From: Sphingomonas edaphi
GTDB taxonomy: Bacteria; Pseudomonadota; Alphaproteobacteria; Sphingomonadales; Sphingomonadaceae
Direction: 5' to 3'
NCBI RefSeq assembly: GCF_003583725.1
Contig: NZ_QXTF01000001.1
Location: 248,001-312,000 of the forward strand
Length of the DNA stretch: 64,000 nt
Shown here: positions 42,884-52,243 of the stretch, piece by piece
Layout: the number at the start of each line of letters is the position of its first letter
Position numbering within the stretch: the first letter of the stretch is position 1
The notes under the pieces: generated by a model
What the model saw: the letters and a program-made list of their open reading frames with translations, nothing else
Databases searched by the model: none
Told to the model about the DNA's origin: nothing
Translations under genes and position numbers: made by a program

Positions 42884-43287
42884 TTGGTCGAGCGGCACTC
42901 ACGCTACGTGCTGCTGGCCAAGGTGAGTAGCCGCGGCGCCAGCCAGCCGGTGTTCACGGCCCTGCTCAAACAGGCGCATCGCCTCCCGGCGAGCTGGTCA
43001 AATCGCGAACCTGGGATCGCGGCAAGGAGATGGCGCGCCACAAGGAGTTTACGCTTGCGACCGATGCCGCAGTCACTTTTGCGACCCGCATAGTCCGTGG
43101 CAGCGCGGCTCGAACGAGTACACGAACGGTCTCCTGCGGCAGTACTTCCCAAAGGGCGCCAACCTCAGCGTCCACTCACAGGAGCGCTTGGACGAGATCG
43201 CCAGACAGCTTAATGGACGCCCTGAAGACGCTTGGCTTCTAAGCTCCCATCAAGCATTTCGAAGCGTGTGTTGCGATGACCCACTAA
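42884..43287 (+). pseudogene. IS30-family transposase remnant, frameshifted
   Basis: Read across three frames this gives the C-terminal half of an IS30 transposase: [20 protein letters not shown], then [20 protein letters not shown], then [40 protein letters not shown] and a terminal [10 protein letters not shown] before TAA at 43285-43287. Single-base losses are evident near 42989 and 43078, a third frameshift near 43220, and a stop replaces a sense codon near 43243. The N-terminal helix-turn-helix part is missing. No terminal inverted repeats were recognised. The element is dead. Confidence 0.85.
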
Positions 43288-43363
43288 AACGGCGGCCCTT
43301 CTCGGACAGCCCGCTTCCAATCTGGTACACCCAGAAGCAGACGTCCAATCTCGGAGCGCTCGC

Positions 43364-43789
43364 ATGTTGGCCATCATACTCGCCCTTGCCGAACCTTCAG
43401 CCAACCTGCCGCTGCCGGCCTTCCTTGCGGGCTGCTGGATCGAACGGAAAGCCGATGACTGGACCGAGGAGTGCTGGACGGCGCCTAAGGGCGGCCAGAT
43501 GATGGGCTCCGCCCGCACCGGGAAGGGAGACCGCGTAACTCATTGGGAATGGATGCGCATCGAACGGGACACTTTGGGCAATCCCGTATTCCACGCCTCG
43601 CCGAAAGGCGCTCCGGTCGCCTCATTCCCTGTCGTTCGCGCCACGGCGACCGAAATCGAATGGCGCAACCACGTGCACGATTATCCGCAGCGGATAATTT
43701 ATCGCCTGACCGCCGACGGTATCTACGCCGAAATCAGCCTCGTGGACGGCAGCAAGCCCAATCGCTGGACTTATCGCCGTTCCAACTAA
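43364..43789 (+). CDS. DUF6265 family protein
   Basis: 141 residues, ATG at 43364. A short hydrophobic N-terminus ([12 protein letters not shown]) could be a weak signal. The body follows the DUF6265 pattern: [33 protein letters not shown], the [19 protein letters not shown] strand region and [20 protein letters not shown]. The fold is probably a lipocalin-like beta barrel; function is unknown. Its stop overlaps by 4 bases the end of the convergent protease gene. Confidence 0.82.
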   Translation: MLAIILALAEPSANLPLPAFLAGCWIERKADDWTEECWTAPKGGQMMGSARTGKGDRVTHWEWMRIERDTLGNPVFHASPKGAPVASFPVVRATATEIEWRNHVHDYPQRIIYRLTADGIYAEISLVDGSKPNRWTYRRSN

Positions 43790-44853
43790 TAACGGTCTCT
43801 CCGGCACACCTCTTCATTGTCGCCAGACGACAGTTTGGTCGACCAGAAGGATGACGCCGTGCTGATGACCACGCCCGACGTCCCGCAACGCCGCAGTTGA
43901 AATCGAACCTTTCGCGCCCGGAAATCCAGGGAAACCCGGCGGAACGTCGCCAGCAGGTCCGTGCCAAGCAACAGCGAAGGCTGGTCGGACAGGCCGAAAA
44001 CCTTGAACGGCGGCACGTCGGCAAAGGCGATCGGCACATTGCTTAACGTGACCGATCCAAGCTGAAGCCGCTCGATCCGCGCAATCTGAATTGGCACCGT
44101 AACACCGGTGACGCCGGTCACCTCGACCGTTTCGAATTTCTGTCGCTTGCGCAGCAGTTTGTCCCGCAGGGCCGTGTTACCGATGGAGATTTCAGATCCT
44201 GTGTCGACCACCGCGTCCACGCGCTGTCCTGCTGCCTTGACCTGCGTCAGGATCAGTTGGCCACGGTGACGCCGCGCCGTCACAACAATCTCGCCTGCCA
44301 GCATTTTCGCCGGCTGCCGCGCATCCTCGGCCTTGATAACCCTCTTCTCGAAATCCATCATCAGCCGCTGCTGGACCAACGCGTCGATCCCGATCATTCC
44401 CTCGCCGCCCAAATCCTCTTCGCGAAGCGCGGGCATCTGCAGGTCGCGAATGGTGCTCTGCCCCATCGACAATTCGGCAACCTGGACCGTGTCGACCCGC
44501 GCGCTCGCCGTCATCGCGTGCAACGTGACCGCATTGCCCATCGGCAGCGACAGGTCGCGGGCGATCCGCTGCCCCACCACCGACGTGTCGGCTCCGCTGT
44601 CCACCAGGAAGCGATAGGGTCCGCGGCCGTTCACCCGCACCTCTACCGTCATTCGCGTGTTGCTTTTGCGCGCGTTGATGTCCTCCCCGCCTATTGCCAG
44701 CTTGTCGTCGATGATCGCGGGCGGCAGAGCCGGCATGGGCGTCGTCGGGACGGGTTGGGGGCGCTGAATCTTCGGGGCGTGCACGGCGCCCACGGCACCG
44801 GCGGCCAGTGTCGGAAAGGCGGTCAATACGACCAACAGGAACGAACGAGGCAT
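43786..44853 (-). CDS. Retropepsin-like aspartic protease with two catalytic motifs
   Basis: 355 residues from the ATG at 44853, with AGTGGAGG upstream; the longer open frame runs through the ndk terminator and is not used. Signal peptide SFLLVVLTAFPTLAAGAV. Two retropepsin-type motifs: Asp85 in FLVDSGADTSVVG and Asp217 in AVVDTGSEISIG, each followed by its own beta-rich domain with GMIGIDAL and LLLGTDLL flap partners. Bacterial homologues usually have one or two such domains; with two, a single chain could form the active dimer. Likely periplasmic; substrate unknown. Confidence 0.85.
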   Translation of the reverse strand: MPRSFLLVVLTAFPTLAAGAVGAVHAPKIQRPQPVPTTPMPALPPAIIDDKLAIGGEDINARKSNTRMTVEVRVNGRGPYRFLVDSGADTSVVGQRIARDLSLPMGNAVTLHAMTASARVDTVQVAELSMGQSTIRDLQMPALREEDLGGEGMIGIDALVQQRLMMDFEKRVIKAEDARQPAKMLAGEIVVTARRHRGQLILTQVKAAGQRVDAVVDTGSEISIGNTALRDKLLRKRQKFETVEVTGVTGVTVPIQIARIERLQLGSVTLSNVPIAFADVPPFKVFGLSDQPSLLLGTDLLATFRRVSLDFRARKVRFQLRRCGTSGVVISTASSFWSTKLSSGDNEEVCRRDRY

Positions 44854-44933
44854 CACCAATGCGCCTCCACTCCTTGACGTTACCAGCCGAATGATATGCC
44901 TCGCCAAGGACTCCCGCCACCGCCGTTGGTCGA

Positions 44934-44969
44934 AAAGAAAAGGCCGCCGGGGAATTTTCCCCGACGGCC
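44934..44969 (-). terminator. Rho-independent terminator of ndk
   Basis: GGCCGTCGGGG and CCCCGGCGGCC on the minus strand form an 11-base stem (44942-44969, one mismatch) with an AAAATT loop, followed by CTTTTCTTTT. It lies 42 bases after the ndk stop. Confidence 0.85.
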
Positions 44970-45010
44970 ATCCTCTCCCGGATATGACTTCCGGTTTAGC
45001 GTATCGGCTT

Positions 45011-45433
45011 TTAGCCGACGATTTCTTCATCCTTGAAGAAATAGGCGATCTCGATCGCCGCATTCTCGTCGCTGTCCGAACCATGGACGCTGTTCTCGCC
45101 GATCGACAGCGCGTGGGTCTTCCGGATCGTGCCTTCGGCGGCGTCGGCCGGGTTGGTCGCACCCATGATATCGCGGTTGCGAGCGACGGCGTCTTCGCCT
45201 TCCAGCACCTGGACCACCACCGGCTCGCTGATCATGAACTCGACCAGCTCGCCGAAGAAGGGACGCTCCTTGTGGACCGCGTAAAAGCCTTCGGCCTGAT
45301 CTTTGGTCATGTGGATGCGCTTCGACGCTACGACGCGCAGACCAGCTTCTTCCAGCATCTTAGTGACCGCGCCGGTCAGGTTGCGGCGGGTAGCGTCGGG
45401 CTTGATGATTGAAAAGGTGCGGGTAACCGCCAT
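45011..45433 (-). CDS. ndk: Nucleoside diphosphate kinase
   Basis: 140 residues from the ATG at 45433; the frame runs on upstream but [20 protein letters not shown] is the family start. Ndk transfers phosphate from ATP to other nucleoside diphosphates. The active His is in [32 protein letters not shown] and [15 protein letters not shown] are also typical. Length is normal. Its transcript ends at the hairpin 44934-44969. holC lies upstream on the same strand with a 75-base gap. Confidence 0.97.
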   Translation of the reverse strand: MAVTRTFSIIKPDATRRNLTGAVTKMLEEAGLRVVASKRIHMTKDQAEGFYAVHKERPFFGELVEFMISEPVVVQVLEGEDAVARNRDIMGATNPADAAEGTIRKTHALSIGENSVHGSDSDENAAIEIAYFFKDEEIVG

Positions 45434-45508
45434 GGGAAGCTCCAAAAAATCGTGATGGAATGAGAAGTTGGCCGCGCCCCTAGCCGGAGCGGGTCGGAAG
45501 GGCAAGGC

Positions 45509-45946
45509 TCAGGCCTTCTTCACCCACTTCCCCTCTTCCTGCGCCCAGTAATGGCGCTCCACACCGTCCCGCCCGGACAACAACTTCCACGCCAGTCGGG
45601 CGCCCTCCAGCGTTTCCGCGTCAAAGAGGTAGAAGGCGCGGTCATAGGCCAGTGCCGCGTCACGCCACTCGCCGTCGGCGATCAGCATGTTACGCGCACG
45701 GTTTGGCGCGTCCGTCCCTAGCGACAGCAGGATTGGCTGAGAGGCATCGTCCGCCCCGCCGGCCAGTCCGTGCGGCAGGAAGCTCGCCGCGCTTTGGTCC
45801 CACAATTGCCGGTCGAGCCGCGCCAGTGCGCCCTCATCGGCCGAAACGATTAGCAGCCGCTGGCCCTCGTCGATCAGCTTGGCTGCGATCGACGCCACGA
45901 TGCCGTCCGACGGTGCGCCGCCAAGCTGGTAGAAGTCCACCTGCAT
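45509..45946 (-). CDS. holC: DNA polymerase III chi subunit
   Basis: 145 residues from the ATG at 45946, MQVDFYQLGGAPSDGIVASI. The chi subunit links the clamp loader to single-strand-binding protein. LIVSADEGALARLDRQLWDQ, SFLPHG and AYDRAFYLFDAETLEGARLA fit the family. It lies 20 bases downstream of pepA; pepA-holC order is also found in E. coli. The upstream frame extension (to 46231) lies inside pepA. Confidence 0.92.
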   Translation of the reverse strand: MQVDFYQLGGAPSDGIVASIAAKLIDEGQRLLIVSADEGALARLDRQLWDQSAASFLPHGLAGGADDASQPILLSLGTDAPNRARNMLIADGEWRDAALAYDRAFYLFDAETLEGARLAWKLLSGRDGVERHYWAQEEGKWVKKA

Positions 45947-45966
45947 CGCGGCGCGCTCCGTCCGGA

Positions 45967-47430
45967 TCAGACGTCGACGGTGTCGGCGATATACTGGTCT
46001 AGCAGACGCACGCCGTAGCCGGTCGCGCCCTTGTCGTAAGTTGCCGACGCCTTGTTCGACCAGGCCACCCCGGCAATGTCTAGGTGCGCCCAGGTCACGC
46101 CTTCGTCGACGTAGCGCTTCAGGAATTGCGCGGCGGTGATCGAACCGGCCTCGCGCGGGCCGACATTCTTCATATCGGCAATGTCCGAATCGATCAGCCG
46201 GTCGTAGGCCTCGCCCAGCGGCTGCCGCCACAATTTGTCGCCGCTTTTGTCGGCTGCCGCGATGAGGCTAGCCGCCAGCTTATCGTCATTGGAAAAGATG
46301 CCGGCATATTCATGGCCCAGCGTGATGACCATCGCGCCGGTCAGAGTCGCGAGGTCGATCATCACCTTCGGGTTGAATTGCTTTTGCGCCCAAGTCATCG
46401 CGTCGCACAGCACCAGCCGCCCCTCGGCGTCAGTGTTGATTACCTCGACTGTTTGGCCCGACATGGTCGTGACCACGTCGCCCGGGCGCTGCGCATTGCC
46501 GTCGGGCATGTTCTCAACCAGCCCGCAGATGCCGACGACATTGGCCTTCGCCTTGCGCGCCGCCAGCGCCTTCATCGCGCCGGCGACGGCACCCGCGCCG
46601 CCCATGTCCCACTTCATCCCTTCCATACCAAGCGCCGGCTTGATCGAAATGCCCCCCGTGTCGAACGTTACGCCCTTGCCCACGAAAACCACCGGCGTGT
46701 CACCGGCATTTCCGCCATTCCACTTCAAAATCAACAACTTAGGTTCGCGCACAGAGCCCTGCGCCACGCCGAGGAGCGCGCCCATGCCCAGCCGCGCCAT
46801 CTCATCGCGGCCTAGCACTTGCGCCTCGATGCCCACGCCCTTGATGCTTTCCAACACGCGCTCGACGAAAGTTTCGGGATAGATGATGTTGGCCGGTTCC
46901 GTTACCAGCTCCCGCGTCAGCGCCACGCCCTCGACCACACCCGCGTAGCGTGTGGCATAGCGTTCCTCGGCCCCGGTCCCGCCGCCGACGATCGTCACGG
47001 TTGTCAGCGTCGGCTTCTGCTTGTCCTTCAGCTTCGTGCGATACCGGTCGTAACGCCAGCTACGCAGCGCCGCCCCGAACGCCACCCGCGCTGCCGCGTC
47101 CGCATCATAATCCATTCCCGTCAGGTCGATGACCGCCGACGCCTCCCCGGAGGTGAGCAGCTTCGCGACCGCATTACCGCCCAGCTTCTCGGCAGCGTCC
47201 TTACCCTTGGGATCGGTCCCAACGACCAGCAGGCGGCGCCCGCTATCGCTGGCGAGGAAATGCTCCACCGCCGAACCGCTATCACCTTCGAAGCGGCTCC
47301 GTTTCAGAGCGGCCTCGACGCTCGCCTGCTCCGCACCCAGTGCGTCGACGGCCGGGCGGCTCTTTCCCGCGGACGGAATGACAACGGCGAAGTCGCCGGT
47401 CGGGCGAGTGTCGGCAAAGCGGATCTGCAT
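45967..47430 (-). CDS. pepA: Leucyl aminopeptidase (PepA)
   Basis: 487 residues from the ATG at 47430 (MQIRFADTRPTGDFAVVIPS); the longer frame has no family match. M17 aminopeptidase with two-metal site: VFVGKGVTFDTGGISIKP carrying Lys and Asp ligands, MKWDMGGAGAV, and the signature VINTDAEGRLVLCDAM. Removes N-terminal residues from peptides in the cytoplasm. It is divergent from lptD across a 135-base gap that must hold both promoters. Confidence 0.96.
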   Translation of the reverse strand: MQIRFADTRPTGDFAVVIPSAGKSRPAVDALGAEQASVEAALKRSRFEGDSGSAVEHFLASDSGRRLLVVGTDPKGKDAAEKLGGNAVAKLLTSGEASAVIDLTGMDYDADAAARVAFGAALRSWRYDRYRTKLKDKQKPTLTTVTIVGGGTGAEERYATRYAGVVEGVALTRELVTEPANIIYPETFVERVLESIKGVGIEAQVLGRDEMARLGMGALLGVAQGSVREPKLLILKWNGGNAGDTPVVFVGKGVTFDTGGISIKPALGMEGMKWDMGGAGAVAGAMKALAARKAKANVVGICGLVENMPDGNAQRPGDVVTTMSGQTVEVINTDAEGRLVLCDAMTWAQKQFNPKVMIDLATLTGAMVITLGHEYAGIFSNDDKLAASLIAAADKSGDKLWRQPLGEAYDRLIDSDIADMKNVGPREAGSITAAQFLKRYVDEGVTWAHLDIAGVAWSNKASATYDKGATGYGVRLLDQYIADTVDV

Positions 47431-47565
47431 GAATTTCCTCGAATGCGATGAAGCCAAAGTTTTCGCCCCCTTACGGCGTGCGCCGCGCCAAGGCAAAGGG
47501 GCACCTCGTCCCAAGGCGGATTGCCGGTTCGCGGACAAGCTGCAATAGGCGGTTCTTCAACCAGA

Positions 47566-49812
47566 ATGGGACCGGGCGGAAACTTGCGGGCAGTGCGATC
47601 GATTGGCCTGGGCTTGACGGCATTGCCGCTGTTCCTTGCGTTGGCACCGGCGGCCCGTGCGCAGGACGACGCGCCCGCGGCTGAGCCGGCTGCCGAACCC
47701 ACGGTCGACTTCAGCGCAGACGAGGTGATTTACGACAGCGGCGCGGAGCAGCTTACCGCGTCAGGCCAAGTCCGCATGTCCCGCGACGGCAACTACTTGG
47801 CCGCCGATCGGGTCAGCTGGGACCGCAACAGCGGCCGGGTCGTAGCCGAAGGCAATGTGGTGGTCATCAATCCGGGCGGCGACAAGTTGATCGGTGATCG
47901 CGTCGACCTGACCGACACCCTGCGCGATGGCACGATCGACAACCTCCTAATCGTCCTGGAAAGCGGTGGCCGCATCGCCGCGGTTAGGGGCACGCGCAGC
48001 GGCACGACGACCGAACTCACCAACGCCGTCTACTCGCCCTGCCCGGTCACAACGCCGGCAGGCTGCCCGAGAAATCCGAGCTGGAAGATCAATGCCGCGC
48101 GGGTAGTGCAGGATTCCTCGACCGGTCGGGTGCGGTTTGCCGGCGGACGGCTAACTATCCTCGGCATGACGATCCCGCTGTTGCCGATCTTCAGTATCGG
48201 CGACGGCTCGCAAAAGGGGGGCGTCACCGGCGCCCTCGTTCCAAGCATTCGCGTCGACAGCAATAATGGGCTTGAACTCAGCCTCCCTTATTATTGGCGC
48301 GTCGACCGCGATCGCGACCTGACCGTTACGCCCCATCTTTATACCCACTCCGCGCCTGCGTTTGAGGCACGTTGGCGTCACCTGACTTCAAAGGGCGCGT
48401 ATCAACTTGGAGCGTTCATTACCTACGGCGATATTCCGGATGCCGATCCCGACCCGGCCGCGACAACCCTCAGCGATCGCAACGGCATTCGGGGCTATTT
48501 CGAAGGAAATGGTCGGTTCCAGCTGGACCCGTATTGGACGGTCACCGGATCATTCCGGGTCGCAACCGACAAGACAGTGGCGCGGCGCTACGATATCACC
48601 CGCGACGACCGCCTGCGTAATTTCATCAATGCCGAGCGGATTTCGCTCGACAGTTATGTGTCGATCAGCGGATGGGCATTCCAGGGCCTCCGCTCAAGCG
48701 ACGACCAGGAACAAATCCCAATCGCGCTTCCAGCAGTGGACGCTCGGTTCCGGCTGGACGACCCCTGGCTTGGCGGCAAATTCGAAGTACAGGCAAACAG
48801 CCTCGCTATTCTGCGCCGGGATGGCCAAGACACCCAGCGCGCATTCGCGAGCGCGAAATGGGAACTACGCCGCATCACCAGCATGGGCCAGGAACTTCTC
48901 CTGACGGCCTACGCCCGCGCCGACGCCTATCACACGGACGAATCCAGCGAGACGCCGGTCGCCATCTACCGTGGCGAGGACGGCTGGCAGTTCCGGGGCA
49001 TCGGCGCGCTCGCCGCAGATCTCAAATGGCCGCTGATTGGTGAGTTGTGGGGCGGCACGCAGCGGCTGACCCCTCGCGTCCAGCTCGTCCTGACACCGCC
49101 CACGCCCAACCTCAGCATTCCGAATGAGGATGCTCGCGCGGTTGACCTGGAGGATAGCAACTTGTTCGCGCTCAACCGCTTCCCCGGCTACGACCGCTGG
49201 GAAGACGGATCGCGCATCACATACGGATTTGAATGGGCGGTCGACCGTCCGAAATGGGCGATCCACACGGTTGTCGGGCAAAGTTACCGCCTGACCCGGG
49301 AACCGAGCATTTTCCCGGACGGCACGGGTCTCACGGATAGCTTTTCCGATATCGTAGGACGCACGCGCGTACAGTTCGGGCGGTTTATCGACCTGACGCA
49401 TCGCTATCGCCTCGATAAGGACAACTTCGCCGTCCGCCGCAACGAGCTTGACCTCACCGTCGGCACGGATCTCACTTATGCCCAGATCGGCTATCTCCGA
49501 CTGAACCGGGACATCTCGCCGACCGTCGAGGATCTGCGCGACAAGGAAGAGTTGCGACTTGCCGGCCGGTGGCAATTCCATCGCTACTGGTCAGTATTCG
49601 GATCTACCGTCCTCGACCTCACTGGTGAGGATGAAGACCCATTGAGCCTCGCAGATGGCTATGAGCCTGTACGACACCGGCTGGGCATCGCTTACGAGGA
49701 CGATTGCCTGGAACTTGGCGTCGCGTGGAAGCGCGACTATGAACGCATCGGGGAGTTCCGGAAGGGCAGTACGTTTTCGATCAATTTCGCGCTTAAGGGC
49801 ATCGGCCGCTAA
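47566..49812 (+). CDS. lptD: LPS-assembly protein LptD
   Basis: 748 residues from the ATG at 47566 (the frame extends to 47521). Signal peptide ending near AARAQD. The N-terminal OstA-like domain (VDFSADEVIYDSGAEQLTAS) is followed by the outer-membrane barrel with LTVTPHLYTHSAPAFEARWR and a final NFALKGIGR. A pair of cysteines in YSPCPVTTPAGCPRNPSW may form the disulfide. With LptE it inserts lipopolysaccharide into the outer leaflet. It is the first gene of the conserved set lptD-surA-pdxA-rsmA. Confidence 0.95.
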   Translation: MGPGGNLRAVRSIGLGLTALPLFLALAPAARAQDDAPAAEPAAEPTVDFSADEVIYDSGAEQLTASGQVRMSRDGNYLAADRVSWDRNSGRVVAEGNVVVINPGGDKLIGDRVDLTDTLRDGTIDNLLIVLESGGRIAAVRGTRSGTTTELTNAVYSPCPVTTPAGCPRNPSWKINAARVVQDSSTGRVRFAGGRLTILGMTIPLLPIFSIGDGSQKGGVTGALVPSIRVDSNNGLELSLPYYWRVDRDRDLTVTPHLYTHSAPAFEARWRHLTSKGAYQLGAFITYGDIPDADPDPAATTLSDRNGIRGYFEGNGRFQLDPYWTVTGSFRVATDKTVARRYDITRDDRLRNFINAERISLDSYVSISGWAFQGLRSSDDQEQIPIALPAVDARFRLDDPWLGGKFEVQANSLAILRRDGQDTQRAFASAKWELRRITSMGQELLLTAYARADAYHTDESSETPVAIYRGEDGWQFRGIGALAADLKWPLIGELWGGTQRLTPRVQLVLTPPTPNLSIPNEDARAVDLEDSNLFALNRFPGYDRWEDGSRITYGFEWAVDRPKWAIHTVVGQSYRLTREPSIFPDGTGLTDSFSDIVGRTRVQFGRFIDLTHRYRLDKDNFAVRRNELDLTVGTDLTYAQIGYLRLNRDISPTVEDLRDKEELRLAGRWQFHRYWSVFGSTVLDLTGEDEDPLSLADGYEPVRHRLGIAYEDDCLELGVAWKRDYERIGEFRKGSTFSINFALKGIGR

Positions 49813-49876
49813 GCTGCCGTTCAGCACCGGTGCGTAAAGGGCAACTCTCTACAGCGTTGGCGACAAAGGGAATTTA

Positions 49877-51235
49877 GTGGTGGGATTGAAGCAAACGACG
49901 TTCAAGGCGCGCTTGGTTCGCGGCGTTCCGCTGGCACTTGGCCTCGCGCTCGCGACGACAGTGGCCGCTCAGCAGAATGCGGCTCCGGCGAATTCGGCCG
50001 CGACGCTTAAGCTTCCAGAGGCACCCCAACTTTTCGGCACGACGCTGCCCTCGGTCGTCAAGGCTACGGCAATCGTCAACGGCGAGGTCATAACCCAGAC
50101 CGACGTCGACCAACGTCTCGCCTTGCTGACCATCGCCAACGGCACCGATATTCCCGCAGAGGAAGTCGATCGCCTTCGCCAACAGGTCCTTCGCAACCTG
50201 ATCGACGAAACGCTCCAGATCCAGGCCGCCAAGGCTGAGGAAATCGAAATTACTGACGCCGAAATCGACAAGACCGTCGAGCGCGTGGCGGGCAATGTGA
50301 AGCAGACACCTGACCAGATGGCGGTCTACCTCAAGTCGCGCGGCTCCTCGATCCGTTCGATCCGTCGCCAGGTGTTGGGCGAAATGGCGTGGCGCCGATT
50401 GCAGTCAAAGAAAATCGAAAGCGGCATTAGCGTCGGTGATGACGAAGTGAATGCCGTGATCAACAAGCTCAATGCCTCCAAAGGCACTGAAGAATTCCGC
50501 GTCGGCGAAATCTTCCTGTCGGCGACGACCGCCAATGAGCAGCAGGCAGCCGCCAACGCCCAGAAGATCATGGCAGCGCTCGAACAGGGCGGATCTTTCG
50601 TCGCCTATGCGCGGCAGTTCTCCGAAGCATCGACCGCCGCCGTCGGCGGCGACCTCGGCTGGGTTCGACCGGAACAGCTTCCGGAACAGCTAGCCATAGC
50701 CGTGCGCCAGATGCGCCCCGGCATGGTCTCTTCGCCAATCAAGGTGCCGGGTGGCTATTCCATCATTGCCGTCCAGGACGTCCGAAAGATTCTGACGGCC
50801 GATCCGCGCAGCGCCGTGCTGACGCTCAAGCAGGTCTCGATCCGCTTCCCGCAGGGTGCGACCCGTGCCCAGGCAGAACCGGTCGTTGGCCGTTTTGCGG
50901 CGGCGAGCCAGAACATTGGCGGATGCGGCGGAGCCGAAAAACTCGCGAGCGAGTTCAACGGCGAAGTGGTTGAGTCCGATCAGGTCAAGATGCGCGACCT
51001 TCCCACTGCTTTGCAGGACATGATGATGGAAATGCAGGTTGGCCAGGCAACCCGACCCTTCGGCTCAATTGAGGAAGGCGTGCGGATCCTCGTCCTGTGC
51101 GGCCGCGACGAGGTCGATCCGACTGCGCCGAGCTTTGACCAGGTCTATGCGCAGCTGAATGAGGAGCGGATCAACCTGCGTTCCCGCCGTTACCTGCGCG
51201 ACCTTCGCCGTGACGCGGTGATCGACTTCCGTTAA
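49877..51235 (+). CDS. surA: Periplasmic peptidyl-prolyl isomerase SurA
   Basis: 452 residues, GTG at 49877. A signal-like N-terminus (PLALGLALATTVAAQQ), then the SurA N-domain (AIVNGEVITQTDVDQRLALL and LRQQVLRNLIDETLQIQAAK), then a parvulin domain (EEFRVGEIFLSATTANEQQ to YSIIAVQDV) and a second, weaker parvulin-like region and the C-terminal helix. SurA chaperones outer-membrane proteins, including LptD encoded just upstream. Longer than E. coli SurA (428). Spacing to pdxA is 9 bases. Confidence 0.92.
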   Translation: MVGLKQTTFKARLVRGVPLALGLALATTVAAQQNAAPANSAATLKLPEAPQLFGTTLPSVVKATAIVNGEVITQTDVDQRLALLTIANGTDIPAEEVDRLRQQVLRNLIDETLQIQAAKAEEIEITDAEIDKTVERVAGNVKQTPDQMAVYLKSRGSSIRSIRRQVLGEMAWRRLQSKKIESGISVGDDEVNAVINKLNASKGTEEFRVGEIFLSATTANEQQAAANAQKIMAALEQGGSFVAYARQFSEASTAAVGGDLGWVRPEQLPEQLAIAVRQMRPGMVSSPIKVPGGYSIIAVQDVRKILTADPRSAVLTLKQVSIRFPQGATRAQAEPVVGRFAAASQNIGGCGGAEKLASEFNGEVVESDQVKMRDLPTALQDMMMEMQVGQATRPFGSIEEGVRILVLCGRDEVDPTAPSFDQVYAQLNEERINLRSRRYLRDLRRDAVIDFR

Positions 51236-51244
51236 GCGGAAACG

Positions 51245-52240
51245 ATGTCGACAATGATAAGGCCGTTGGCCGTTTCGCTGGGCGATCCCGCCGGGATCGG
51301 CCCGGAAGTGGTCGGGAAATGCTGGGACCATCGACAACAGTTCGGCTTGATGCCGTTCGTTGCGGTCGGAAATCCACGCAGCCTTGCGGCGGTTTGGGAC
51401 GGCCCGATCGCCGTCATCGACGATCCCTCAGAGGCCTTGCAGGCGTTCCATGACGGCCTTCCGGTCCTGGCGATCAACTCTTCCGACACCGATCTACCTG
51501 GGCATCCCAGCGTAGCGGGCGCCCATTGCTCGCTAGACGCTCTTGAACTGGCGGTCGGACTTGCAAGGTCAGGCTCGGCGGCGGCGGTCGTCACGGGCCC
51601 GGTATCCAAGCAGCAGCTGTACGGCATCGGCTTTTCCCACCCCGGCCAAACCGAGTTTGTTGCGGAGCGATGCGGCATTTCGCCCGGCAATGTCGCGATG
51701 ATGCTGGCTGGCCCCAGTCTGCGGACGGTTCCGGTCACGACGCACGTGCCTTTGCGCCGGGCAGCGGAAATGCTGACGCCGGGTCTTATCGAGATGCGGG
51801 GCCGGGCGGCGTTGCGGGGGCTGCAGCGTACCTTCGGCATCGCTGACCCGCGCCTCGCCGTAGCCGGTCTCAATCCGCACGCCGGCGAAGGCGGTACGCT
51901 AGGCACCGAAGAACTCGACTGCATTATGCCAGCGATCGACGCGCTCAGGGCGGAAGGCTGGCGGGTAACTGGCCCGCATCCGGCAGACACCATGTTTCAC
52001 GCCGCGGCACGCGGTCAGTATGATGCCGCGTTGTGCATGTATCATGACCAAGCGCTCATCCCCCTGAAGGCCCTGCATTTTGAAGAAGGCGTCAACATCA
52101 CGCTAGGCCTTCCCATCGTCCGGACCGCTCCTGACCATGGCACGGCGTTCGACATCGCCGGACAGGATCGCGCCGATCCGCGAGCGATGGCTGCCGCGAT
52201 CAATATGGCCGGCGACTGCGCTCGCAATCGCGCCGCCTGA
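51245..52240 (+). CDS. pdxA: 4-hydroxythreonine-4-phosphate dehydrogenase PdxA
   Basis: 331 residues, ATG at 51245. Step of pyridoxal phosphate synthesis from erythrose 4-phosphate. Typical segments: LAVSLGDPAGIGPEVVGKCW, VVTGPVSKQQLYGIGF, PGQTEFVAERCG, GLNPHAGEGGTLGTEELD and the metal-binding MYHDQALIPLKALHF. Length is normal. It precedes rsmA by 3 bases in a conserved order. Confidence 0.96.
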   Translation: MSTMIRPLAVSLGDPAGIGPEVVGKCWDHRQQFGLMPFVAVGNPRSLAAVWDGPIAVIDDPSEALQAFHDGLPVLAINSSDTDLPGHPSVAGAHCSLDALELAVGLARSGSAAAVVTGPVSKQQLYGIGFSHPGQTEFVAERCGISPGNVAMMLAGPSLRTVPVTTHVPLRRAAEMLTPGLIEMRGRAALRGLQRTFGIADPRLAVAGLNPHAGEGGTLGTEELDCIMPAIDALRAEGWRVTGPHPADTMFHAAARGQYDAALCMYHDQALIPLKALHFEEGVNITLGLPIVRTAPDHGTAFDIAGQDRADPRAMAAAINMAGDCARNRAA

Positions 52241-52243
52241 TCG

